Positions 35,417 to 42,783 of a stretch of 64,000 bases of DNA are shown here, piece after piece. A program made the translations under genes and the position numbers. The DNA comes from Sideroxydans sp. (GTDB taxonomy: Bacteria > Pseudomonadota > Gammaproteobacteria > Burkholderiales > Gallionellaceae): positions 62,001 through 126,000 of the forward strand of contig WGNQ01000016.1 in assembly GCA_016124455.1 (NCBI GenBank), written 5' to 3'. The notes below the pieces were generated by a model. It saw nothing but the letters and a program-made list of their open reading frames with translations, did not search any database and had not been told where the DNA came from. The stretch's first letter is position 1, and the number at the start of each line of letters is the position of its first letter.

Positions 35417-36085
35417 TCAGGCATCCGGCCGGCTCATGACCAGCCTGGTCACGGGAATCCCGAACACCTGCTTGACCAGTATCTCCAGCCTGGTGCCATC
35501 CGGGGCGACATAGCGCCAGCCGCTGTGATCATCGTTCGGTTTCAGCGCCGGAATCCGGTATTCGCCAACCAGCTTCTTGGCGAACTCGTCAGGCTGCATC
35601 TTCCTGGCATCGAACAGTTCGCCGGCGTTATTGAATTCGATACTGCGAACCCGGCCATCAGCGCCGGCCTTGACCACCAGCACGCCATCCGACGCATAAC
35701 AGGATGACTGCAATTCGTCCTCAACCTTGCCCTTGGCCCGCTGCGCATCATAACGCTCGGTCATCCGCGCCTCAATCGCGCCAAGGAATTGCTTGTCGTA
35801 CAGCAACACGCAATGCTCACCGTTGCTGTAGCGGATTACATCGGTAAAACCGTAACCGTCCAGCCCCTGATTGCCGAGCAGATCCATCATCGTATCCGGC
35901 ACATCGTGTATATCCATGCCGATGTAGAACCCCTTGATCTTGAGTGCCGTGCCGGGTGTAACTTTACCGGGTGCTGTCAGCGGCTGGCTGGCTGGCGCAT
36001 TGGCCGCTGCCGGCGCAGGCGGCTCGCTCTTGCCGCACGCCGCCAGCAACACCGCACTGGCCGCAATGATCAGCTTCGTTCGCAT
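35417..36085 (-). CDS. Putative lipoprotein, unknown function
   Basis: 222 residues from the ATG at 36085, giving the clean lipoprotein signal MRTKLIIAASAVLLAACGK with Cys17 as lipid anchor; a start at 36115, directly after the upstream stop, would add ten residues before the signal. A Pro/Ala-rich linker (about 20-45) leads to a folded domain containing IKGFYIGMDIHDVPDTMMDLLG and two cysteines (HCVLLYD, SCYASDG) that could pair. It recalls periplasmic proteins with a weak substrate-binding fold, but no family is certain. Coupled to the upstream OB-like membrane protein gene. Confidence 0.68.
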   Translation of the reverse strand: MRTKLIIAASAVLLAACGKSEPPAPAAANAPASQPLTAPGKVTPGTALKIKGFYIGMDIHDVPDTMMDLLGNQGLDGYGFTDVIRYSNGEHCVLLYDKQFLGAIEARMTERYDAQRAKGKVEDELQSSCYASDGVLVVKAGADGRVRSIEFNNAGELFDARKMQPDEFAKKLVGEYRIPALKPNDDHSGWRYVAPDGTRLEILVKQVFGIPVTRLVMSRPDA

Positions 36086-36115
36086 AGGGCGTTTCCGGAC
36101 GATCAGGTGACTCAT

Positions 36116-36481
36116 TCAGAACGCATCGATTTCGAGGTAACACTTCATGGAAATGACGGCCACAACCAGCGGCAGGAGCAACCAGCCAAACAGGATGCCG
36201 GTAATCAGGCCGACTGCAAGCTGGTACGAAGCACCGCACTTGCTGGTCTTGCCGTTGACACGGATGCCGCAGATGGTTTTTTCGAACAGGTTGAACGGCA
36301 ATACCAGCAACTCGACGTCGTCGCCCTCATGCATGAGATCTTTCAAATCGTCCGGCAGCACAATCTTCTGCAACGTCTGTCCACCCACCTCGATTGACGA
36401 CAGGTTGGTCTGCCCTTTCCACACCGTGCCTTGTTTCCACTTGCCTGCGCCGATTTTGGTCACTTTCCCCTTTATGCGCAT
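36116..36481 (-). CDS. Small protein with soluble N-domain and C-terminal membrane segment, unknown function
   Basis: 121 residues from the ATG at 36481, preceded by GGGAG and TTGGAG. The N-terminal 80 residues look like a small beta domain (KGKVTKIGAGKWKQGTVWKG, DLMHEGDDVELLVLP). A hydrophobic stretch (about 90-114) follows and may span the membrane once or twice. Three cysteines. No family recognised. Its TGA is directly followed by a possible start of the lipoprotein gene, so the two are probably translated together. Confidence 0.6.
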   Translation of the reverse strand: MRIKGKVTKIGAGKWKQGTVWKGQTNLSSIEVGGQTLQKIVLPDDLKDLMHEGDDVELLVLPFNLFEKTICGIRVNGKTSKCGASYQLAVGLITGILFGWLLLPLVVAVISMKCYLEIDAF

Positions 36482-36538
36482 CTCCAAAGCTCCCTAATGA
36501 CGTTCGAATTTCCGGAATTTACGGAATGGTAAGGCGAA

Positions 36539-36567
36539 TTCATACTCCATTACAATATGCTTATACT
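36539..36567 (+). promoter_or_regulatory. Candidate sigma-70 promoter for the ABC exporter operon
   Basis: TTCATA (36539-36544) and TATACT (36562-36567) are separated by 17 bases. Transcription would start near 36574, leaving a leader of about 75 bases before the HlyD-type gene. The -35 matches the consensus at four of six positions and the -10 at five of six. Confidence 0.4.
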
Positions 36568-36648
36568 TGACTGATCTGCTCGCTCGGCAATCCCGGTCGC
36601 GTAGTTGTTCATTGTTTTTTGTTTTTATATATCATTCGGGGTAACCTG

Positions 36649-37563
36649 ATGGCACCCGCCCCGCTGGGCGCATCGCAGGCAAAAACAGTGCAACGTAAAA
36701 TTTTCCTCATTCTCATTGCTGCAGCCATAGTCGGCACAACGGGTGCCGCGGTCTGGCATTTCACCAACCACAACGGAACAAGCGCCGACGACCTCGTGTT
36801 GTATGGCAACGTCGACATCCGCCAGGTGCAGCTCGCATTCAACGGCTCGGAGCGCATCGACCGGATGCAGGCCAGCGAAGGCCAGCAGGTCAGGAAAGGC
36901 CAGGTGCTGGCGACGCTGAACACGGCGACGCTGCAGCAAAAAGTCCACAAGGCGGATGCCGATGTGGAAGCCGCGCGACTTGCCGCCACCAATGCTGCAC
37001 ATACTTACCGGCGCACCCGGGCACTGGTTGCGAAACATTTCGTCGCACAGCAGCAGGCGGACGATGCGCGCACCGCATCCGATGCCGCACAGGCGGCACT
37101 GCAGGCCGCCCAGGCCGCCCAGGAACTGGCGAACAAGGCGCTGGCCGACGCCGAGCTGGTTGCGCCGGCCGACGGCGTGATCCAGGATCGCATCCTGGAA
37201 CCGGGCGACATGGCCTCGCCGCAGCGCCCGGCATACACGCTGGCTCTGACCGACCCGCTGTGGGTACGCACTTACGTGCAGGAAACCGACCTGGGTCGCC
37301 TCAAACCGGGCATGGCCGCCGAAGTCAGCACCGACAGCTATCCCGGCAAACGCTACCAGGCCTGGATCGGTTACATTTCGCCGAGCGCCGAGTTCACCCC
37401 GAAATCGGTGGAAACCACCGAAGTGCGCAGCAGCCTGGTCTACCAGGTGCGGATTTTCGTGTGCAACCCGCAGGGCGAATTGCGCCTCGGCATGCCCGCC
37501 ACGGTGACCGTGCCGCTGAACCAGCCGCCGTTGCCGGAAGCCAGCCGCTGCGCACATGGCTGA
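36649..37563 (+). CDS. HlyD-family periplasmic adaptor of an ABC exporter (YbhG-like)
   Basis: 304 residues from the ATG at 36649 (GGGGTAACCTG upstream). One N-terminal membrane anchor (about 17-38) is followed by a biotinyl-lipoyl half-domain (VQLAFNGSERIDRMQASEGQQVRKGQVLATLN) and an alpha-helical hairpin rich in Ala and Gln (about 95-180). The second lipoyl half is LADAELVAPADGVIQDRILEPGD in part, and a beta-barrel domain follows. It links the inner-membrane ABC transporter to an outer-membrane factor. First gene of a four-gene operon; it overlaps the ATPase gene by 8 bases. Confidence 0.92.
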   Translation: MAPAPLGASQAKTVQRKIFLILIAAAIVGTTGAAVWHFTNHNGTSADDLVLYGNVDIRQVQLAFNGSERIDRMQASEGQQVRKGQVLATLNTATLQQKVHKADADVEAARLAATNAAHTYRRTRALVAKHFVAQQQADDARTASDAAQAALQAAQAAQELANKALADAELVAPADGVIQDRILEPGDMASPQRPAYTLALTDPLWVRTYVQETDLGRLKPGMAAEVSTDSYPGKRYQAWIGYISPSAEFTPKSVETTEVRSSLVYQVRIFVCNPQGELRLGMPATVTVPLNQPPLPEASRCAHG

Positions 37564-39307
37564 GTCCGTCGTGGGCGCAGTCGCTGACGGCAGCGCGCTC
37601 GAAGTGAACCGTATCAGCAAGACTTTCCTCGTCGGCAAACGCGAAGTACCCGCCCTGCAGGATGTGAGTTTCCGCATGCGCCGCGGCGTGGTCACCGGCC
37701 TGGTCGGCCCCGACGCCGCCGGCAAAACCACATTAATGAGACTCGCCGCCGGACTGCTGGTGGCCGATTCCGGCAGCATCGGTGTGCTCGGCCTCGATGC
37801 CGCCACCCAGTCGCTGCAGGTGCAGGGCACCATCGGCTACATGCCGCAGCGCTTCGGCCTGTACGAAGATCTCAGCGTGCAGGAAAACCTCGATCTCTAT
37901 GCCGACCTGCAAGGCGTGTCCGAAGCGGTGCGCCCTGCCCGTTACGCCGAACTGATGCAGATGGCCGGACTGGCGCCGTTCACCCGACGCCTGGCCGGCA
38001 GGCTCTCGGGCGGCATGAAACAGAAGCTCGGCCTGGCCTGCGCGCTGGTGCGCCAACCGTCATTGTTGCTGCTCGACGAGCCGACCGTCGGCGTCGACCC
38101 GCTGTCCAGGCGCGAATTATGGGACATCGTCTACCGGTTGGTGCGCGAGCAGGGCACCAGCGTGCTGCTGAGCACGGCCTACCTCGACGAAGCCGAACGC
38201 TGCGACGATGTGGTGTTGCTGCACGAAGGCAGATTGCTGGCACAGGGTACGCCGGCCGAACTGCGCGAGACCATGCATGGCCGCAGCTACGAAATCAGCG
38301 CTGCAGACATTGACAAGCGCGCGCTGCAACTGCGTGTCGCACACACACCGGGGGTGCTCGACGCGCTGATCCTGGGCAATAGCGTACGCGCGGTGATGCA
38401 GGACGAAACGCCGCCCGCAGTCGAAGGCGTGCGCTGCGCAGCCGTTCCCCCGCGTTTCGAGGACTACTTCATCACCCTGCTCAGGCAGAAAACCGGCGGC
38501 ATGCCGGACGTAACCGCAATGGCGGCGGGTAGCCGCCAGCCTGACAGCGACAAGGCAGTGATCGAAGTGCAGGAACTCAAGCGCCGCTTCGGCGATTTCT
38601 ATGCGGTCAACGGCATCAGTTTCTCGGTGCAGCAGGGCGAGGTGTTCGGCCTGCTCGGCGCCAATGGCGCGGGCAAGTCCACCACGTTCCGCATGCTGTG
38701 CGGGCTGCTGCCGCCGAGCAGCGGCACGCTGCGCGTAGCCGGCGCCGACCTGCGCCATGCCGCGGCGGCCGCGCGCGAGCGCATCGGCTACATGTCGCAG
38801 AAGTTCTCGCTGTACGGCAACCTGAGCGTGGCCGAGAACCTGAATTTCTTCGGCAGCATCTACGGCCTGTCCGGCAGGCGCGGCGCGCAACGCATCGAAT
38901 GGGCGCTCAACGAATTCGAGCTGCGCGATATTGCCGACTTCACCAGCGGCGACCTGTCGCTGGGCTACAAGCAGCGGCTGGCGCTGGCCTGTTCGCTGAT
39001 GCATGAGCCGGAAATCCTGTTCCTCGACGAGCCGACCTCCGGCGTCGACCCGCTGGCGCGGCGCGAGTTCTGGGCGCGCATCAATGCGCTCGCCGCACAG
39101 GGCGTGACGGTGATGGTCACCACCCACTTCATGGAAGAGGCCGAATACTGCGACCGCATCGCGATCATGGCTGCCGGCGAAATCCTCACCTTGGGCACAC
39201 CTTCCAGCATCAAGCAGCAGGCGCGCTCGCCGCAACTGCCGCAGCCGACCATGGAAGACGCATTCGTCGAACTGATCCGTGCGCATGAACAGAGGGCGGC
39301 AGCATGA
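37556..39307 (+). CDS. Duplicated ABC exporter ATPase (YbhF-like)
   Basis: 583 residues with two complete ABC domains. Domain 1 (about 15-240): Walker A VGPDAAGKTTLMRL, signature LSGGMKQKLGLA, Walker B LLLLDEPTVGVDP. Domain 2 (about 325-575): GANGAGKSTTFRM, signature LSLGYKQRLALA (Leu for the second Gly), Walker B ILFLDEPTSGVDP. Both look able to hydrolyse ATP. Fused tandem ATPases with paired ABC-2 permeases are the YbhFSR arrangement, linked to multidrug or cation export in E. coli. Substrate here unknown. Confidence 0.94.
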   Translation: MAESVVGAVADGSALEVNRISKTFLVGKREVPALQDVSFRMRRGVVTGLVGPDAAGKTTLMRLAAGLLVADSGSIGVLGLDAATQSLQVQGTIGYMPQRFGLYEDLSVQENLDLYADLQGVSEAVRPARYAELMQMAGLAPFTRRLAGRLSGGMKQKLGLACALVRQPSLLLLDEPTVGVDPLSRRELWDIVYRLVREQGTSVLLSTAYLDEAERCDDVVLLHEGRLLAQGTPAELRETMHGRSYEISAADIDKRALQLRVAHTPGVLDALILGNSVRAVMQDETPPAVEGVRCAAVPPRFEDYFITLLRQKTGGMPDVTAMAAGSRQPDSDKAVIEVQELKRRFGDFYAVNGISFSVQQGEVFGLLGANGAGKSTTFRMLCGLLPPSSGTLRVAGADLRHAAAAARERIGYMSQKFSLYGNLSVAENLNFFGSIYGLSGRRGAQRIEWALNEFELRDIADFTSGDLSLGYKQRLALACSLMHEPEILFLDEPTSGVDPLARREFWARINALAAQGVTVMVTTHFMEEAEYCDRIAIMAAGEILTLGTPSSIKQQARSPQLPQPTMEDAFVELIRAHEQRAAA

Positions 39308-40422
39308 GCAGCCGCATGCGCTTGAGGGGCCTGGTGCGCAAGGAATTCCTGCAGATCGTACGCGACCCGAGCAGTATCGCGATTGCCTTCCTGATGCCGC
39401 TGTTCCTGCTGCTGCTGTTCGGCTACGGCGTGTCGCTGGATTCCAAACACCTGCCGCTGGGCATCGTGGTCGAGCAGCCAAGCGCCGACACCGCTGACTT
39501 TACCGCGGCGTTCCGCCATTCGACCTATTTCATTCCACACGACTATGCGACCACGCGTGCGGCGGAACAGGCGATGATGGCCGGGCGCATCAACGCCATC
39601 CTGGTGCTGCGCCAGGACTTCGCGCAGCGCCTGCGCGACAACGACGGTGCGCCGATCCAGCTCATCGTCAACGGCGTCGACGCCAACACCGCGCGCATCG
39701 TCAGCGGCTACGTGCAGGGCAGCTGGGGGATATGGCTGCAGCACTATGCGCAGCAGCGCGGGCAGGAGTTCCAGGTGCCGGTCGACATGCAGCAGCGCGT
39801 GTGGTTCAACAGCGAGCTGCGCAGCCGCAACTATCTGGTGCCGGGCCTGGTCGCGGTGATCATGACGCTGATCGGCGCCTTGCTGACGGCGCTGGTGATG
39901 GCGCGCGAATGGGAGCGCGGCACCATGGAGGCATTGCTGGTCACGCCGCTGTCGATGCGCGAAGTGATCGTCGGCAAGCTGTTGCCGTATTTCATTCTCG
40001 GTATGGGCGGCCTGGCGCTATCGGTCGCGATGGCGCTATATCTATTCGAGGTACCGCTGCGCGGCTCGCTGTGGGTGCTGTTCGCGGCATCCGCGCTGTT
40101 CCTGGTCGCCGCGCTCGGCATGGGCCTGCTGATCTCCACCGTGGCGCGCAGCCAGTTCGTCGCCGGGCAGCTCGCGATCATCGCCACCTTCCTGCCCGCG
40201 TTCATCCTGTCCGGGTTCATTTTCGACATCGGTAGCATGCCGCCGGTGGTGCAGTTCGTTACCCATCTGATCGCTGCGCGCTATTACGTCGCCATCCTGC
40301 AGACGGTGTTTCTCGCCGGCAACGACTGGAGCGTAATCGTGCCCAATGCGCTGGCGCTGGTCGCCATGGCCGTCGTGTTTCTCGGCCTGACCTGGAAGAA
40401 ATCGCGCAAGCGGCTGGAGTAA
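39304..40422 (+). CDS. ABC-2 type permease (YbhS-like)
   Basis: 372 residues. One N-terminal helix (about 25-42) is followed by a large periplasmic loop (about 45-175), then five helices ending near residue 365. The YLVPGLVAVIMTLIGALLTAL and EWERGTMEALLVTPLSMREV segments are typical of ABC-2 permeases of the drug/cation exporter group. It starts within the ATPase stop codon (4-base overlap) and probably pairs with the next permease as a heterodimer. Confidence 0.94.
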   Translation: MSSRMRLRGLVRKEFLQIVRDPSSIAIAFLMPLFLLLLFGYGVSLDSKHLPLGIVVEQPSADTADFTAAFRHSTYFIPHDYATTRAAEQAMMAGRINAILVLRQDFAQRLRDNDGAPIQLIVNGVDANTARIVSGYVQGSWGIWLQHYAQQRGQEFQVPVDMQQRVWFNSELRSRNYLVPGLVAVIMTLIGALLTALVMAREWERGTMEALLVTPLSMREVIVGKLLPYFILGMGGLALSVAMALYLFEVPLRGSLWVLFAASALFLVAALGMGLLISTVARSQFVAGQLAIIATFLPAFILSGFIFDIGSMPPVVQFVTHLIAARYYVAILQTVFLAGNDWSVIVPNALALVAMAVVFLGLTWKKSRKRLE

Positions 40423-40426
40423 GAAT

Positions 40427-41536
40427 ATGTTGGCAAGAATTTTCGCTCTGGTACTCAAGGAATTCCGCGCACTGCTCAAGGACAAGCGCAGCCGCATGGT
40501 GCTGATCGGCCCGCCGCTGATCCAGTTGATGGTGTTCGGCTATGCCGCGACCTTCGACCTGAAGAACGTGCCGTTCGCAGTGTACAACGAAGACCGCGGC
40601 CATACTGCACGCGAGCTGTTTGCCGCATTCGATGGGTCGCCCGCATTCACCAAGGTGGCGCAGATCACGCGCGAAGGCGAAATCGCGCCGCTGATCGACA
40701 GCAAACAGGTACTGATGGTGGTGCATGCCGGGCCGAACTTCAGTGCCGACCTGCTGGCCGGGCGCAGCGCGGCGCTGCAGGTCATCGTCGACGGACGCAA
40801 CTCCAACACCGCGATGATCGTGGTCAACGACGTGCGCGAGATCGTCAGCCGCTACAACATCCAGTGGACGCACGACCATGGCGGCAGCCCGCCGCCGGCG
40901 CACGTCGAGACCCGCGCCTGGTTCAACCCCAACCTGGAAAGCCGCTGGTTCTTCCTGCCGGGCATCGTCGGCATCCTCACGCTGCTGGTGACCATGCTGG
41001 TCACCGCGCTGTCGGTCGCCCGCGAACGCGAACAGGGCACCTTCGACCAGTTGCTGGTGACGCCGCTGCGCCCGGTGGAAATCCTCATCGGCAAAACCCT
41101 GCCCGGCTTCATCATCGGCATGGGCGAGGCCACGGTGATCGTGCTGGCCGCGGTGTTCTGGTTCAAGGTACCGCTGGTGGGCGGCCTGATCACGCTGTAC
41201 ACCGGCATCTTCCTGTTCCTGCTGTCCGGCGTCGGCGTCGGGCTGATGATCTCCTCGTTCGCGGCGACCCAGCAGCAGGGCCTGCTCGGTGCGTTCATGT
41301 TCATGGTGCCCGGCATCATCCTGTCCGGCTTCGCCACGCCGATCCGCAACATGCCGCAACTGGTGCAGGACATCACGCTGCTCGACCCGCTGCGCTATTT
41401 CCTGGTGGTGCTGCGTGGCGTGTTCCTCGAAGGCACGCCGTTTCATCTACTGCTCAACCAGTTCTGGCCGATGGCGGCGATCGGCGTGGTCTCGCTCGGC
41501 ATTGCCGGCTGGCTGTTCCGCAACCGCATGTACTGA
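40427..41536 (+). CDS. ABC-2 type permease (YbhR-like)
   Basis: 369 residues with the same plan as the previous gene: N-terminal helix, long periplasmic domain (ANGTF-like KNVPFAVYNEDRG, RNSNTAMIVVND) and a five-helix core with WFFLPGIVGILTLLVTMLVTALSV and REQGTFDQLLVTPL. It completes the exporter. Four bases separate it from the previous permease. The operon ends here; the next 240 bases hold a separate small RNA unit rather than another exporter gene. Confidence 0.94.
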   Translation: MLARIFALVLKEFRALLKDKRSRMVLIGPPLIQLMVFGYAATFDLKNVPFAVYNEDRGHTARELFAAFDGSPAFTKVAQITREGEIAPLIDSKQVLMVVHAGPNFSADLLAGRSAALQVIVDGRNSNTAMIVVNDVREIVSRYNIQWTHDHGGSPPPAHVETRAWFNPNLESRWFFLPGIVGILTLLVTMLVTALSVAREREQGTFDQLLVTPLRPVEILIGKTLPGFIIGMGEATVIVLAAVFWFKVPLVGGLITLYTGIFLFLLSGVGVGLMISSFAATQQQGLLGAFMFMVPGIILSGFATPIRNMPQLVQDITLLDPLRYFLVVLRGVFLEGTPFHLLLNQFWPMAAIGVVSLGIAGWLFRNRMY

Positions 41537-41546
41537 TCTTCAACTT

Positions 41547-41572
41547 GGTGCACACCGTACTAACGCGGTGCA
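41547..41572 (+). promoter_or_regulatory. Possible enhancer-binding site upstream of the sigma-54 promoter
   Basis: GGTG (41547-41550), CACC (41553-41556) and GGTG (41567-41570) form overlapping inverted half-sites. TGCAC (41549-41553) and GTGCA (41568-41572) are NtrC-like half-sites but 14 rather than the usual 7 bases apart. They lie about 90-115 bases upstream of the predicted start, where sigma-54 activators usually bind. The activator is not identified. Confidence 0.35.
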
Positions 41573-41634
41573 TGTAATCCGGCAATGAATTTCTGCAAAA
41601 TTCTTAACCATTTAATTAAAATGAAATAATTTTA

Positions 41635-41650
41635 TGGCACAGTACTTGCT
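41635..41650 (+). promoter_or_regulatory. Sigma-54 (RpoN) promoter
   Basis: TGGCACAGTACTTGCT matches the -24/-12 consensus TGGCAC-N5-TTGCW exactly, with GG and GC ten bases apart. An AT-rich stretch lies just upstream. Transcription would start near 41661. No coding frame follows on the plus strand, only the hairpins and terminator described next. Confidence 0.75.
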
Positions 41651-41660
41651 AGGTATCAAG

Positions 41661-41727
41661 CGGAAGCAGGGAGCTTCTTTTTTCTCCTCCATTCGGGCAC
41701 CCTTCCCTCCGGGGTGCCTATTTTTTT
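41661..41727 (+). ncRNA. Candidate sigma-54-dependent small RNA with anti-Shine-Dalgarno motifs
   Basis: The predicted transcript is about 67 nt. A 5' hairpin pairs GAAGC (41663-41667) with GCTTC (41673-41677). A pyrimidine-rich linker follows, with a T6 run and TCTCCTCC (41683-41690). The 3' terminator hairpin (41695-41727) has the loop TTCCCTCC. Both unpaired segments are complementary to GGAGG-type ribosome-binding sites, a pattern known from CU-rich small RNAs that block translation. The unit is complete (promoter, short structured RNA, terminator) and holds no open reading frame. Not matched to any family I know. Confidence 0.55.
41695..41727 (+). terminator. Rho-independent terminator
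   Basis: GGCACCC (41696-41702) pairs with GGGTGCC (41712-41718), extended by a G-T pair, followed by TATTTTTTT. It points along the plus strand and ends the candidate small RNA and any read-through from the ABC exporter operon. It does not suit the minus-strand hypE gene, whose stop is at 41779. Confidence 0.85.
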
Positions 41728-41778
41728 ATCCGCTGCCTGCCTTGCATCAATCCCGATCGCCATGGCCGAAAGTGACAT

Positions 41779-42783
41779 TCAGCATATCCGCGGCAATGGG
41801 TCGTCTTCCAGCTCCTCCAGCATGCGCTCACCGCCAAGCTCTGTTTCCAGCACCACGTGTGCGCGTCCTTCGCTGATGCTGCCGATAATTGCCGCGTCGC
41901 GCCCCTGCGGCAGCGCCTGCCAGCGTGCCAATGCCTCATCTGCCTGTGATGCCGCGACCACCGCCACCACACGCCCCTCACAAGCCAGGAACAGCGGGTC
42001 GTAACCCAGCATTTCGCACACGACGGCAACCTGTTCCCGCACCGGGATGGCAGGCTGGCGCAAGCGCGGCTGCAATTTCGTCGCCCGGCAGATTTCATGC
42101 ATCACCGTTGCCAGCCCGCCGCGCGTCGGATCGCGCATGAAATGCAGGCCGTCCAATGACAACAGCGCCCGGGTCAGCGGCAAGACGCTGGCCGCATCCG
42201 ATTGCAGTTCACCGTGCAGTCCGAATTGCTCGCGCGCCAGCATCACCGCGATGCCGTGGTCGCCGACCGGGCCGCTCACCAGAATCACATCGCCGGTACG
42301 CACCCGGTCCAGCCCCAGTTGCAGATTTTTTGCGCGCACGCCGATGCCGGTAGCGGACAGATACAACCCGCCGCCCTCACCGCGGCGTACCACTTTGGTA
42401 TCACCGGCCACCACTGCCACATTCGCCTCGCGCGCAGCATGTGCCAGACTGATCACGATGCGCTCCAGTTGCGCGATGTCCATGCCCTCCTCGATGAATG
42501 CACTCAGCGTGAGGTAGCGCGGCACCGCACCCGACACCGCGAGATCATTCACCGTGCCATGCACCGCCAGCGAGCCGATCGTGCCGCCCGGAAATTCCAG
42601 CGGCTGCACGGTAAAACCATCGGTGGTCACCATGAGTTCGCCATCCATCGGCGGCAAGCTCGCCGCGTCAGTCTGCACATCGAGCAGCGGATTGCTGAAG
42701 TGGCGCGCGAACAGGCTCTCGATCAATTCACGCATGTAGCGTCCGCCGTTGCCGTGGGCGAGACTTATGTGGGTGTCATCCAT
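41779..42783 (-). CDS. hypE: Hydrogenase maturation protein HypE (thiocyanate-forming)
   Basis: 334 residues. PurM-like ATP-dependent dehydratase that turns a carbamoylated C-terminal cysteine into the thiocyanate used as CN ligand source. The protein ends in DPLPRIC, with the essential terminal cysteine. N-terminal LAHGNGGRYMRELIESLF and internal VAVVAGDTKVVRRGEGGGLYL and RDPTRGGLATVMHEI are family signatures. It overlaps the 3' end of hypF by 8 bases. Confidence 0.97.
   Translation of the reverse strand: MDDTHISLAHGNGGRYMRELIESLFARHFSNPLLDVQTDAASLPPMDGELMVTTDGFTVQPLEFPGGTIGSLAVHGTVNDLAVSGAVPRYLTLSAFIEEGMDIAQLERIVISLAHAAREANVAVVAGDTKVVRRGEGGGLYLSATGIGVRAKNLQLGLDRVRTGDVILVSGPVGDHGIAVMLAREQFGLHGELQSDAASVLPLTRALLSLDGLHFMRDPTRGGLATVMHEICRATKLQPRLRQPAIPVREQVAVVCEMLGYDPLFLACEGRVVAVVAASQADEALARWQALPQGRDAAIIGSISEGRAHVVLETELGGERMLEELEDDPLPRIC

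Noticed and set aside
41663-41683. The first hairpin and T6 run taken as a terminator of the ABC exporter operon
   Set aside because: It has only five base pairs and begins right after the predicted sigma-54 start; the stronger terminator follows at 41695. It fits better as the 5' hairpin of the small RNA.
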